Source of the DNA: Streptomyces sp. NBC_01314
Lineage (GTDB): Bacteria; Actinomycetota; Actinomycetes; Streptomycetales; Streptomycetaceae
Assembly (NCBI RefSeq): GCF_041435215.1
Contig: NZ_CP108394.1
Location: 4,588,001-4,652,000 of the forward strand
Reading direction: 5' to 3'
DNA: 64,000 nucleotides
The notes beneath the pieces are model-generated. The model saw only the letters and a list, made by a program, of their open reading frames with translations, made no database searches and had not been told where the DNA came from. The position numbers and the translations under genes are program-made. Below, one piece after another: positions 41,885 to 53,039 of the stretch. Positions within the stretch are counted from its first letter, which is position 1. Each line of letters begins with the position of its first letter.

Positions 41885-44773
41885 GTGGACACGGTGGACA
41901 CAGTGGAGACCCCCCTCACGATCCCGGCGCTCGCCGACGCCGAGGAGCTGACCTGTGACGTCCTCGTCATCGGCGGCGGCACCGCAGGCACCATGGCGGC
42001 CCTGACCGCCGCCGAGCACGGCGCGAACGTCCTGCTCCTGGAGAAGGCGCACGTCCGCCACTCGGGCGCCCTCGCCATGGGCATGGACGGCGTCAACAAC
42101 GCCGTCATCCCGGGCCGCGCCGAACCCGACGACTACGTCGCCGAGATCACCCGCGCCAACGACGGCATCGTCGACCAGTCCACGGTCCGTCAGACCGCGA
42201 CCCGCGGCTTCGACATGGTGCGGCGGCTGGAGTCGTACGGGGTGAAGTTCGAGAAGGACGAGCACAACGAGTACGCGGTCCGCCAGGTCCACCGCTCCGG
42301 CTCGTACGTGCTTCCCATGCCGGAGGGCAAGGACGTCAAGAAGGTCCTGTACCGGCAGCTGCGGCGGCGGGAGATGCGGGAGAGGATCCGCATCGAGAAC
42401 CGGGTGATGCCGGTGCGTGTGCTGACGGCGGGCGAGGGCGCGGACCGGCGGGCCGTCGGCGCGGCGGGCTTCAACACCCGCACCGGACAGTTCGTGACGG
42501 TCCGCGCGGGTGCGGTCATCCTCGCCACGGGCGCCTGCGGCCGCCTCGGCCTGCCCGCCTCCGGTTACCTCTACGGCACCTACGAGAACCCCACGAACGC
42601 AGGCGACGGCTACGCCATGGCCTACCACGCGGGCGCCGAACTCACCGGCATCGAGTGCTTCCAGATCAACCCGCTCATCAAGGACTACAACGGCCCGGCC
42701 TGCGCCTACGTCGCCAACCCCTTCGGCGGCTACCAGGTCAACCGGCACGGCGAACGCTTCGTCGACTCCGACTACTGGTCCGGCCAGATGATGGCCGAGT
42801 TCGCCGCCGAGATCGCCTCCGACCGCGCCCCGGTCTATCTGAAGCTGAGCCACCTCCCCGAGGAGTCCGTCTCCGCCCTGGAGTCGATCCTGCACACGAC
42901 GGAACGCCCGACCCGCGGGACGTTCCACGCCGGCCGCGGCCACGACTACCGCACCCACGACATCGAGATGCACATCTCGGAGATCGGCCTGTGCGGGGGC
43001 CACTCGGCCTCGGGCGTACGGGTGGACGACCAGGCCCGTACGACCGTCCCCCGCCTGTACGCCGCCGGTGACCTCGCGTGCGTCCCGCACAACTACATGA
43101 TCGGCGCCTTCGTCTTCGGTGACCTCGCGGGCGCGGACGCCTCCCGGTACACCCCGTACGAGGGCGAGTTGCCGCTCGCCCAGCTCCACGAGGCGCACGA
43201 CCTGGTCTACCGCCCCCTCCGCAACCCGGACGGCCCTCCGCAGCCCCAGGTCGAGTACAAGCTCCGCCGCTTCGTCAACGACTACGTGGCTCCCCCGAAG
43301 TCAGGCTCCCGTCTCTCCCTCGCCCTCAACGCGTTCGAGCGCATGCGCGACGACATCGCCGAGATGGGCGCCCGCACCCCCCACGAACTCATGCGCTGCG
43401 CCGAGGTCTCCTTCATCCGCGACTGCGCCGAGATGGCCGCCCGCGCCTCCCTGGCCCGCACCGAGTCCCGCTGGGGCCTCTACCACGACCGCCTCGACCA
43501 CCCCCAGCGCGACGACGCCTCCTGGTTCCACCACCTCGACCTGTACAAGTCCCCCGCCGGCACCATGGAGTTCACGGCCCGCCCCGTCGCCCCCTACCTG
43601 GTCCCCATCGAGGAGTTCACGCCGGTCGGCGGCCCTTCCCGACACCTGGGCGAGGTCCACGCGGAGAACGTGGCGACGGCCGGGTCCCGGGATGTGGCAC
43701 CGGTGGCGGCGGGGGTGACGGGCGTAACGGGAGCGGCTGCGGATGGGGGGACGGGCGCGGAGACCGGGACGGGGTCCGGCTCGGACTCGGACTTGGACTC
43801 CGGCTTGGACTCGGGCTTGGACTCGGGGAGGGGGTCCCTCCCCTCCCACCCCACTCCCCAGATCTCCTCCGCCCGCCTCCTCGAACTGGTCGCCCTCGCC
43901 GAGGAGCAGCCCGAACTCGACGCCCTGCGGCCCTACTTGGCCGATGCCGCGCCCGCCGTCCGGCGCGAGGCGGTCGCCGTCCTCACGGAGACCCTCCCGC
44001 CAGGCACCGGCTCCGCCCTCGCCGAGGCGCTCCGCGACAGCGCCGCCGAGGTACGCGCCGCCGCCGCGGCCTCACTGCGCGAACTCGTCGAGACCCTCCC
44101 GCCCGAGCCCGCCCTCCGCGACGGCCTCGCCGCGGCCCTGGCCGAACCCGACCCGGTCGTCCGCGCCGCCGCCCTGGACGTGCTCCGCGCCCTGAGCCTC
44201 GGTGACACCGCCCTGTTCGCGGCCCTGCTGACGGACTCCGACATCACCGTCCGCATCGAGGCCGTCCGCGCCCTCGTCTCGGTCGACGCCGCCGCCGAAC
44301 TGGCCCGAGCCGCGACCACCGACCCGTCCCGCGAGGTGCGCGTCACGATCGCCAAGGCCTTGGCGACGATCTCGGCGAACACGTCGGAATCCCAGCAGGT
44401 CGCCCCCACCCCCGTCCGTACCGCGCTGGCCTCCCTCACCGGTGACCCCGACGCCCTGGTACGGGCCGCCGCCTACGCCGCGTTGGGCACCGTCGGCTGC
44501 CCCCCTCCGCTCGCCGCCCAGGCCGTGACCGCCCTCTCCGACCCCGCCTGGCAGGTCCGGGCCGGCGCCGCCACCGCCCTCTCCACCGCGCCCTCGCCCG
44601 TGGCCGTCCCGGCCCTGACCTCCGCCCTCAACGACCCCAACGCCGACGTCCGCAAAGCCACCGTCCTCTCCCTGACCCGGCACTCCTCCACCGAGCAGGC
44701 CCGCGCGGCCCTCACCACAGCCACCAAGGACACCGACGCCGACGTAAGGGCATACGCGTCCCGCGCCCTGTGA
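41885..44773 (+). CDS. AprA-like FAD flavoprotein fused to HEAT repeats
   Basis: A 962-aa protein. GTG 41885 follows AAAGG; an upstream TTG is an alternative. Residues 15-590 are a flavoprotein of the succinate dehydrogenase/APS-reductase-alpha type: FAD-binding VIGGGTAGTMAALTAAE near 28-45, HSGALAMGMDGVNNA, ENPTNAGDGYAMAYHAGAEL, LYAAGDLACVPHNYMIGAFVFGD. A flexible Gly/Ser/Asp linker (595-655) joins an all-helical HEAT/PBS-lyase repeat region (660-962; VRAAAAASLREL, VRIEAVRALVSV, VRKATVLSLTRH). With the AprB-like ferredoxin it probably forms a sulfur- or carboxyl-compound redox enzyme. The fused HEAT domain is unusual for this class. Confidence 0.9.
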   Translation: MDTVDTVETPLTIPALADAEELTCDVLVIGGGTAGTMAALTAAEHGANVLLLEKAHVRHSGALAMGMDGVNNAVIPGRAEPDDYVAEITRANDGIVDQSTVRQTATRGFDMVRRLESYGVKFEKDEHNEYAVRQVHRSGSYVLPMPEGKDVKKVLYRQLRRREMRERIRIENRVMPVRVLTAGEGADRRAVGAAGFNTRTGQFVTVRAGAVILATGACGRLGLPASGYLYGTYENPTNAGDGYAMAYHAGAELTGIECFQINPLIKDYNGPACAYVANPFGGYQVNRHGERFVDSDYWSGQMMAEFAAEIASDRAPVYLKLSHLPEESVSALESILHTTERPTRGTFHAGRGHDYRTHDIEMHISEIGLCGGHSASGVRVDDQARTTVPRLYAAGDLACVPHNYMIGAFVFGDLAGADASRYTPYEGELPLAQLHEAHDLVYRPLRNPDGPPQPQVEYKLRRFVNDYVAPPKSGSRLSLALNAFERMRDDIAEMGARTPHELMRCAEVSFIRDCAEMAARASLARTESRWGLYHDRLDHPQRDDASWFHHLDLYKSPAGTMEFTARPVAPYLVPIEEFTPVGGPSRHLGEVHAENVATAGSRDVAPVAAGVTGVTGAAADGGTGAETGTGSGSDSDLDSGLDSGLDSGRGSLPSHPTPQISSARLLELVALAEEQPELDALRPYLADAAPAVRREAVAVLTETLPPGTGSALAEALRDSAAEVRAAAAASLRELVETLPPEPALRDGLAAALAEPDPVVRAAALDVLRALSLGDTALFAALLTDSDITVRIEAVRALVSVDAAAELARAATTDPSREVRVTIAKALATISANTSESQQVAPTPVRTALASLTGDPDALVRAAAYAALGTVGCPPPLAAQAVTALSDPAWQVRAGAATALSTAPSPVAVPALTSALNDPNADVRKATVLSLTRHSSTEQARAALTTATKDTDADVRAYASRAL

Positions 44774-44834
44774 CTTCACGCAGAGTTTCTTCAGCGCTAC
44801 GCATCGTGCGTTCCCGGGACACAGATCAACTACG

Positions 44835-44861
44835 CGCCCCGTCAACATTGTTGACGGGGCG
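44835..44861 (+). terminator. Hairpin terminator after the flavoprotein gene
   Basis: CGCCCCGTCAAC pairs with GTTGACGGGGCG, a perfect 12-bp stem with 3-nt loop. It lies 61 bp after the stop at 44773. No T-run follows. Confidence 0.75.
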
Positions 44862-44912
44862 TAAGGCGCGGACAGTGCCCCGGCGACCAGGGGACCCGCA
44901 AGATCTCCCCTT

Positions 44913-44933
44913 ATTGATTAGTCGATAATCAAT
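44913..44933. promoter_or_regulatory. AT-rich inverted repeat, possible operator
   Basis: ATTGATTA-gtcga-TAATCAAT is a perfect 8-bp-arm dyad with 5-nt spacer in otherwise GC-rich DNA. Such dyads usually bind dimeric regulators. There is no adjacent gene start, so the target is unclear. Confidence 0.5.
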
Positions 44934-45374
44934 TCCCGGAGCGACGTCCGGGAGCCGGACTTCGGAAATCCACACGGCCAATACCCACACACACCACAAC
45001 CCGCATGCCCAAAATTCACCCGAGAGCCACCGGGAACGCCCCGCATCGCCACACCACCGGACTCGACAAGAATGATTAAGCGGCGCAGTTTTGCGCACTT
45101 TATCGCAGGCTTTCCCTTTGGTTGAAAACTTGATCTCCCGTCCGGACGCGCAAGAACGCCAGGCATTGTCCGGTCAAACGGCGACTCAGGGGCGCCCACT
45201 GCTCACTTTTCTCGCGCCAGTCCGAAAGGTGAACGTCATCGAGTGCTCCCACAAAAGGGACTCAACGCGGAAATCCACATGAACCAACCGTCGACACGGC
45301 ACGTCTCGTCTCCGTGATCGGGCGCTTCAAATCAAGCCCTCGAACCCCTCGCTGGAGGGAGTAGCCGACGGGAC

Positions 45375-45498
45375 CTTCCTTGCCACAGTTACCTTTTCGC
45401 AGCTCATGGTGTTTACTGGCAGCAGGTCTGAGCCTTGGTGGGTCCAGGCCCTTTCATTGGAGGCCCCGGGGGTGGTTCCCCGGGGCCTCCGTGCTTTT
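45375..45498 (+). ncRNA. Candidate small RNA ending in an intrinsic terminator
   Basis: The 3' end is well marked: GGAGGCCCCGGGG (45459-45471) pairs with CCCCGGGGCCTCC (45478-45490), followed by gtgcTTTT. It is among the best intrinsic terminators in the window, yet no gene precedes it. The 5' end is a guess (TTGCCA near 45378 as -35-like). The segment 45435-45447 is exactly complementary to 45827-45839. Confidence 0.45.
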
Positions 45499-45839
45499 GC
45501 CGCACTTCTCCGCGCACCACACCGCACCCGTGCACAACACAATTACCCCTGCCCTCACGCCGGACTTTCCAATGCCGCACGGTCAACTTGGCGTAAAGCG
45601 AAGAATACTGACCGTGACAACAGTCGGTTGCGCGAACCCAGAGCAAACCCCTACCGCGAGGGTTTCGCTTTCCCCCTCCGACGGATACCACGACCCACGC
45701 CGAATTCCGCACTCCCGTGCATGTGCGACTGGCGATTTCCTCTCACAGAGAGGTACGTTGTCGACCTGACGTCTTCGTGTCGCAACCGGACCTAAACCAG
45801 CCGGTGATCATGTGATGGAGAGGGCGCTGGACCCACCAA

Positions 45840-45874
45840 CCCGGGTGCGTCTGTGGTCGGCAGACGCACCCGGG
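45840..45874 (+). terminator. Hairpin upstream of the Crp-like regulator
   Basis: CCCGGGTGCGTCTG (45840-45853) pairs with CAGACGCACCCGGG (45861-45874), a 14-bp stem with 7-nt loop. A pyrimidine run follows without a real T-tract. It could attenuate the regulator transcript or form the end of a small RNA. Confidence 0.55.
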
Positions 45875-45912
45875 ACCTCCTCCGTCTCCTCTCGGGAAGG
45901 ATTCAGACCCTG

Positions 45913-46065
45913 ATGCAGACCGCCGTCTCCGATGGCGTCGGCACGCCGCGCGGGCCCGTGTCCACGGGCGTCGACATCCGTCGACCGACAGACCGTCACC
46001 GTCACGCGCTGTTGCCTTCGTACGCCTCCGCATCGTCCGACGCCGCGCCCAGGACGGGTGGTTGA
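45913..46065 (+). CDS. Possible 50-aa leader protein
   Basis: ATG 45913 lies 12 bases after GAAGGA. The frame ends in TGA at 46063-46065, two bases before the regulator start. Composition is Ser/Pro/Arg-rich with no motif. It could be a translated leader, or just an open frame. Confidence 0.25.
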   Translation: MQTAVSDGVGTPRGPVSTGVDIRRPTDRHRHALLPSYASASSDAAPRTGG

Positions 46066-46067
46066 CC

Positions 46068-46793
46068 GTGCCTCCCAAGGTCGACTCATTCCGCACAGTG
46101 GACGTCCTCAACGGCCGCCAGAAAATGCCCGACGGCAGCTTTCTGCGCCACCTCCCCGGCGACATCTGGCAGCTGTTCGTGCGGGCCTGGGGCCTGGACG
46201 CCCGTGTCCATGAACGTGGCGAGGAGCTGGCACTCGGACCGGACGACCGGCATGTGTACATCGTCCTGGGCGGCTGCGTCCTCCAGGAACGTCTTCCCCT
46301 CGGCACCAGGATCGCGAGATTCCGTGGGGTGGGCCAATTCCTGGGCGAGGCCAAGCTCATCGAACCCGAGGCCTCGGTCGGGACCGTCTGCCTCACCACG
46401 ACCTGGGTCATGCCCTGCCCCGCACAACGCATGAACGTCCTGCTGCACCAACAACCCGACGCTCAACTGGCCCTGCTGCGCAGCCTGGAGCACCGTAACC
46501 GCAGCGACGAGATGATCTACGGCACCGCCACCCGTTCGCCGCTGCAGCGCGTCGGTGGCCTTCTGCTGCACCTCGCCGCGGTCGCCGGCACCAGGAGCAC
46601 CGTCGAACCCGGCCACCACACCATTCTCGGACCGACCCAACGGGACATCGCCGACGCCCTGCTGATGGGGATGTCCACCGTGGAGAACGCCCTCCGCCTC
46701 CTCCGCGACACCCACCGCGTGATCACCAGCAAGTACCGGCAGTTCGTGGTGACCGACCTCCCCGCGCTACGCGACCTCGTCGCGTCCGCGTAG
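46068..46793 (+). CDS. Crp/Fnr-like regulator
   Basis: A 241-aa protein. GTG 46068 follows GGGTGG; TTG 46062 is an alternative. Residues 20-120 resemble a cyclic-nucleotide-binding beta-barrel (RVHERGEELALGPDDRHVYIVLGGCVLQER), though the phosphate-cassette Arg is not clearly present. Residues 165-235 hold a winged helix with GPTQRDIADALLMGMSTVENALRLLRDTHRV. It probably responds to a ligand other than cAMP. It is upstream of a small membrane protein gene. Confidence 0.75.
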   Translation: MPPKVDSFRTVDVLNGRQKMPDGSFLRHLPGDIWQLFVRAWGLDARVHERGEELALGPDDRHVYIVLGGCVLQERLPLGTRIARFRGVGQFLGEAKLIEPEASVGTVCLTTTWVMPCPAQRMNVLLHQQPDAQLALLRSLEHRNRSDEMIYGTATRSPLQRVGGLLLHLAAVAGTRSTVEPGHHTILGPTQRDIADALLMGMSTVENALRLLRDTHRVITSKYRQFVVTDLPALRDLVASA

Positions 46794-46871
46794 GCACACC
46801 CACCCTCCCCGCCGCACATCCGTCGGCTCCGCCCCCACCCACGACAGCTTCCTGCGGCGTCGCAGGGACCC

Positions 46872-47432
46872 ATGAGGGTCACGCACGCTCGCGCCCGAAC
46901 GGATCGGACCACGATGACCCTCAGCTCGACCGCCTTGGCGATCGGCACCAGTGCGGGCTCCCTCCTGGTGGCAGCCCTGGCCGGGGCGCTCACGCTCACC
47001 ATCGGCTACCTCGGGGTCCGCCACCACGCACGGGTTTTCGCGTGGATGAAGCAGACCCACGACAACGAAGAGAACGCCAAGGACCTGGAGGACGCCCACA
47101 GTTACGTCAAGGAGGCCTTCGAGGCGCTGTGCGAACTCGCCCAGAAGCCCTGCACAGCCGCCGAACTCGCGCCACTGAAACGACTTCGGCACCTCCTCAA
47201 GGCCTCAGCCGACCAACTGGAGGTCCTCCACACCGAACTCCACGCCGTCGTCGAGCACATCGACGTCTACCTCGCCACCGCTCTCCCCGAACCGACCGTC
47301 ACGGCGAGGGTGCCGTACTCGCAACACCTCACCCAGTTGGAACACGCGATGCGGCAGGAGCACGCTCGCATCGAACTCGAACGTGCCGTGAACAGAGCGC
47401 AGCAACGAATCCGGTCACTGCGACGTACCTGA
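46872..47432 (+). CDS. Single-pass membrane protein with coiled-coil-like tail
   Basis: A 186-aa protein; ATG 46872 (after CAGGGACCC) or ATG 46914 may start it. One membrane helix (residues 27-48 of the longer form: SAGSLLVAALAGALTLTIGYL) is followed by long helices rich in Glu/Ala/Leu (EENAKDLEDAHSYVKEAFEALCELAQ, RLRHLLKASADQLEVLHTELHAVVEH, EHARIELERAVNRAQQRI) that could form a coiled coil. It lies 78 bp after the Crp-like gene on the same strand. Function unknown. Confidence 0.65.
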   Translation: MRVTHARARTDRTTMTLSSTALAIGTSAGSLLVAALAGALTLTIGYLGVRHHARVFAWMKQTHDNEENAKDLEDAHSYVKEAFEALCELAQKPCTAAELAPLKRLRHLLKASADQLEVLHTELHAVVEHIDVYLATALPEPTVTARVPYSQHLTQLEHAMRQEHARIELERAVNRAQQRIRSLRRT

Positions 47433-47473
47433 CAGAAGACGCGGCGACGCAGCGGCTCCGGCTGTCCGCCGAG

Positions 47474-47529
47474 TTCGGCGGCTCGGCGGCTCGGCGGCTC
47501 GGCGGCTCGGCGGCTCGGCGGCTCGGCGG
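47474..47529. repeat. Seven 8-bp tandem repeats between convergent genes
   Basis: One ttcggcgg and six perfect ctcggcgg units follow each other, ending 18 bp before the recQ stop. This is a microsatellite-like tract and may vary between strains. Confidence 0.95.
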
Positions 47530-47547
47530 ACAACGGTCTCGGAGCTT

Positions 47548-49593
<2,046 letters not shown>

Positions 49594-49737
49594 CGCCCGT
49601 CCCCCGCGTCGTACGTCTTGCGCACCGTGGTTCCTCCAGCCCCTGCCACCATAGGCGCCCGCACCGACAGCCTCAGAGTTATCCACAGGCTCCACCCGTA
49701 TGAAGCGCCACTCCCATGGACGACAACCCGTACATAC

Positions 49738-49777
49738 GACGGGACCCGGCCCCCCAAGGAGGAGGCCGGATCCCGTC
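49738..49777 (-). terminator. Terminator of the nuo operon
   Basis: A 14-bp stem (49738-49751 with 49764-49777, one G-U pair on the minus strand) and 12-nt loop lies 40 bp after the nuoN stop. It separates the nuo operon from recQ, whose start is at 49593. Confidence 0.8.
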
Positions 49778-49816
49778 ACCGCATCACCAGCGAGCGCTCC
49801 GCTCCCGAGCGGAGTG

Positions 49817-51466
49817 TCAGCGCACGAACACCCCCGCCTGCCCCGCCAGGTCCAGGAAGTACTGCGGCGCGATGCCGAGCACCAGCGTGACGGCGACACC
49901 GACCGCGATCGCGGTCATGGTCAGCGGCGACGGCACCGCGACGGTCGGCCCCTCGGGGCGCGGCTCACTGAAGAACATGAGCACGATGACGCGGATGTAG
50001 AAGAACGCGGCGATGGCCGAGGAGATCACACCGACCACGACGATCGCGCCCGCGCCGCCCTCCGCCGCCGCCTTGAACACGGCGAACTTCCCGGCGAACC
50101 CGGAGGTCAGCGGAATGCCCGCGAAGGCCAGCAGGAAGACCGCGAACACGGCCGCCACCAGGGGCGATCTCCGTCCGAGGCCGGCCCACTTGGACAGATG
50201 TGTGGCCTCCCCGCCCGCGTCCCGCACCAACGTCACCACGGCGAACGCGCCGATCGTCACGAACGAGTAGGCGCCCAGGTAGAACAGCACGGAGGAGACG
50301 CCGTCGGGCGAGGCCGCGATGACACCGGCGAGGATGAACCCGGCGTGGGCGATCGACGAGTAGGCGAGCAGTCGCTTGATGTCGGTCTGGGTGATGGCGA
50401 CGATCGCGCCGCCCAGCATGGTGACGATGGCGACGGCCCACATGACCGGCCGCCAGTCCCAGCGCAGGCCGGGCAGGACGACGTACAGGAGCCTGAGCAG
50501 CGCGCCGAAGGCGGCCACCTTGGTCGCCGCCGCCATGAAGCCCGTGACCGGCGTGGGCGCGCCCTGGTACACGTCGGGCGTCCACATGTGGAACGGCACC
50601 GCGCCGACCTTGAACAGCAGGCCCATGACGATCATGGCGACGCCGATGAGCAGCAGCGCGTCGTTGCCCATGGTGTCGGCGAGCGCGGGGTTGATCTCTC
50701 CGATGGTGCCGTCGACGACCTGGGCGATCGTGGCGTACTTCACCGAGCCCGCATAGCCGTACAGGAGTGCGATACCGAAGAGGGTGAAGGCGGAGGCGAA
50801 GGCGCCGAGCAGGAAGTACTTGACCGCGGCCTCCTGCGACATGAGCCGCTTGCGGCGGGCCACGGCGCACAGCAGGTAGAGCGGGAGGGAGAAGACCTCC
50901 AGGGCGATGAACAGGGTCAGCAGGTCGTTGGCCGCCGGGAAGATCAGCATGCCGCTGATCGCGAAGAGCAGCAGCGGGAACACCTCGGTGGTGGTGAACC
51001 CGGCCTTCACGGCCGCCTTCTCGCTGTCGCTGCCGGGCACGGACGCGGCCTGCGCGGCGAAAGAGTCGACCTTGTTGCCGTGCGTCTCGGGGTCGAGGCG
51101 CCGCTCGGCGAAGGTGAAGACGCCGAGGATGCCGGCCAGGAGGATCGTGCCCTGCAGGAACAGGGCCGGTCCGTCCACGGCGATGGCGCCCATGGCGGCG
51201 ATGCCGGCCTTCGTGGTGCCGTATCCGCCCGCCGCGAGCGCGACGACCGCGGCGAAGGATGCCGCGAGGGCGACGACGGAGACGAACACCTGGGTGTGGT
51301 AACGGGCCTTGCGTGGCACGAAGGCCTCGATCAGGACCCCGATGATCGCCGCCCCGAGGACGATCAGGGTGGGCGACAATTGCCCGTATTCGATCTTCGG
51401 CGCGTCGATCTTCGTGATCGGGTCGGCCGCGGTTGTCCACAGGCTGTGGACGGCGGTTGCGCTCAC
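49817..51466 (-). CDS. nuoN: NADH-quinone oxidoreductase subunit N
   Basis: A 549-aa protein from GTG 51466, overlapping the nuoM stop (GTGA). About fourteen membrane helices. Core blocks [40 protein letters not shown] and [20 protein letters not shown] match the antiporter-like proton-pumping subunits; the Lys in the KVAAFG and HM region and in FLL are the usual channel residues. It is part of the complex I membrane arm, next to M and L. It is the last gene of the operon. An extracellular loop insert near 105-150 is longer than in E. coli. Confidence 0.97.
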   Translation of the reverse strand: MSATAVHSLWTTAADPITKIDAPKIEYGQLSPTLIVLGAAIIGVLIEAFVPRKARYHTQVFVSVVALAASFAAVVALAAGGYGTTKAGIAAMGAIAVDGPALFLQGTILLAGILGVFTFAERRLDPETHGNKVDSFAAQAASVPGSDSEKAAVKAGFTTTEVFPLLLFAISGMLIFPAANDLLTLFIALEVFSLPLYLLCAVARRKRLMSQEAAVKYFLLGAFASAFTLFGIALLYGYAGSVKYATIAQVVDGTIGEINPALADTMGNDALLLIGVAMIVMGLLFKVGAVPFHMWTPDVYQGAPTPVTGFMAAATKVAAFGALLRLLYVVLPGLRWDWRPVMWAVAIVTMLGGAIVAITQTDIKRLLAYSSIAHAGFILAGVIAASPDGVSSVLFYLGAYSFVTIGAFAVVTLVRDAGGEATHLSKWAGLGRRSPLVAAVFAVFLLAFAGIPLTSGFAGKFAVFKAAAEGGAGAIVVVGVISSAIAAFFYIRVIVLMFFSEPRPEGPTVAVPSPLTMTAIAVGVAVTLVLGIAPQYFLDLAGQAGVFVR

Positions 51467-53034
51467 TTGGCGGCCTCCACCTCGGGCTGGGGGTCCTTCT
51501 TCTGGACGTCGGACATGGTGTGCTCGACCGCCGGGTTGACGATGTCGGTGAGCGGCTTCGGGTAGACGCCCAGGAAGAGCAACAGGACGATCAGCGGGGT
51601 GACCACCACGAGCTCCCGCACCCTCAGATCGGGCATCCCCTCGACCTCGGCCTTCACCGGGCCGGTCATCGTCCGCTGATAGAGGACGAGGACGTAGAGC
51701 GCGGCGAGGACGATGCCGACGGTGGCGATGATCCCGATCACCGGGTAGCGCGCGAACGTGCCGACCAGGACCAGGAACTCGCTGACGAACGGGGCGAGTC
51801 CGGGCAGCGACAGCGTCGCGAGGCCGCCGATCAGGAAGGTGCCGGCGAGCACCGGCGCGACCTTCTGCACGCCGCCGTAGTCGGCGATGAGTCGGGATCC
51901 CCGCCGGGAGATCAGGAAGCCCGCCACCAGCATGAGGGCGGCGGTCGAGATCCCGTGGTTGACCATGTAGAGCGTCGCGCCCGACTGGCCCTGGCTGGTC
52001 ATCGCGAAGATTCCCAGGATGATGAACCCGAAGTGCGAGATCGACGCGTACGCCACCAGCCGCTTGATGTCCCGCTGGCCGACCGCGAGCAGCGCCCCGT
52101 AGATGATGCTGATCAGCGCCAGGACGAGGATCGCGGGCGTCGCCCACTCGCTGGCCTCCGGGAACAGCCCGAGGCAGAAGCGGAGCATCGCGAAGGTGCC
52201 GACCTTGTCGACGACCGCCGTGATGAGGACGGCGACCGGCGTGGTGGCCTCCTGCATGGCGTTGGGCAGCCAGGTGTGCAGCGGCCACAGCGGGGCCTTC
52301 ACCGCGAAGGCGAAGAAGAAGCCCAGGAACAGCCACCGCTCGGTGCTGGTCGCCATCTCCAGCGTGCCGTTGGCGCGGGCCTCGGCGATCTCCGGGAGCG
52401 AGAAGTTCCCGGCGACCACGTACAGGCCGATCACCGCGGCCAGCATGATCAGGCCGCCGACCAGGTTGTAGAGGAGGAACTTCACGGCGGCGTACGACCG
52501 TTGCGTGGCCGCCGTCTCCTCGCCGTGCTCGTGGGCCCGGTCCCCGAAGCCGCCGATGAGGAAGTACATCGGGATGAGCATGGCTTCGAAGAAGATGTAG
52601 AAGAGGAAGACGTCGGTGGCCTCGAAGGAGATGATCACCATCGCCTCGACGGCCAGGATCAGGGCGAAGAAGCCCTGCGTGGGCCGCCACCGGGTGTTAC
52701 CCGTCTCCAGCGGGTCGGCGTCGTGCCAGCCCGCGAGGATGATGAACGGGATCAGCAGGGCGGTGAGCGCGATGAGCGCCACCGCGATGCCGTCCACGCC
52801 CAGGTCGTACCGCACCCCGAAGTCCGCGATCCAGGCGTGGGACTCGGTGAGTTGGTAGCGGTCGCCGCCCGGGTCGAAGCGGACCAGGACGATCACGGCG
52901 AGTACGAGCGTGGCCAGCGAGACGATCAGCGCCAGCCATTTCGCGGCGGTGCGCCGCGCGGCCGGTACGGCGGCCGTGGCGATCGCCCCGAGGGCCGGGA
53001 GCGCCGCCGCCGCTGTCAGCAGAGGAAAGGACAT
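51463..53034 (-). CDS. nuoM: NADH-quinone oxidoreductase subunit M
   Basis: A 523-aa protein from ATG 53034. It is an Mrp-antiporter-like proton channel with about fourteen helices; conserved Glu in SFEATDVFLFYIFFEAMLIPMYFLIG (the channel Glu) and Lys in FAFAVKAPLWPLHTWLPNAMQEA. AVGQRDIKRLVAYASISHFGF is the broken-helix region. It follows nuoL with a 5-bp gap, and its stop overlaps nuoN (GTGA). It is a proton-pumping module of complex I. Confidence 0.97.
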   Translation of the reverse strand: MSFPLLTAAAALPALGAIATAAVPAARRTAAKWLALIVSLATLVLAVIVLVRFDPGGDRYQLTESHAWIADFGVRYDLGVDGIAVALIALTALLIPFIILAGWHDADPLETGNTRWRPTQGFFALILAVEAMVIISFEATDVFLFYIFFEAMLIPMYFLIGGFGDRAHEHGEETAATQRSYAAVKFLLYNLVGGLIMLAAVIGLYVVAGNFSLPEIAEARANGTLEMATSTERWLFLGFFFAFAVKAPLWPLHTWLPNAMQEATTPVAVLITAVVDKVGTFAMLRFCLGLFPEASEWATPAILVLALISIIYGALLAVGQRDIKRLVAYASISHFGFIILGIFAMTSQGQSGATLYMVNHGISTAALMLVAGFLISRRGSRLIADYGGVQKVAPVLAGTFLIGGLATLSLPGLAPFVSEFLVLVGTFARYPVIGIIATVGIVLAALYVLVLYQRTMTGPVKAEVEGMPDLRVRELVVVTPLIVLLLFLGVYPKPLTDIVNPAVEHTMSDVQKKDPQPEVEAAK

Positions 53035-53039
53035 CGGTA

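Larger units (their letters stand above)
44774..45912. other. Long gene-free stretch with operator-like and RNA-like elements
   Basis: No reading frame here has convincing codon use. Contents: the hairpin at 44835; the dyad at 44913; an AT-richer stretch 44880-45300 with TTGAAAACTTGATC near 45121; a strong hairpin with T-run at 45459; a dyad (gcaaaccc ... gggtttcgc) near 45644-45669; and a hairpin at 45840. The region likely encodes at least one small RNA and the promoter(s) of the regulator downstream. Confidence 0.6.

Noticed and set aside
40139..43198. Open frame of about 1019 codons on the minus strand
   Set aside because: Shadow of the permease, ATPase and flavoprotein genes, whose motifs are unmistakable on the plus strand.
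45406..45795. Open frame of 129 codons across the terminator at 45459
   Set aside because: It runs through a strong intrinsic terminator, has poor codon use and no supported start.
45840..45874. tRNA gene
   Set aside because: It is a single hairpin with no cloverleaf, anticodon loop or acceptor pairing.
47474..47529. CRISPR array
   Set aside because: The units are 8 bp and adjacent without spacers; this is a simple tandem repeat.
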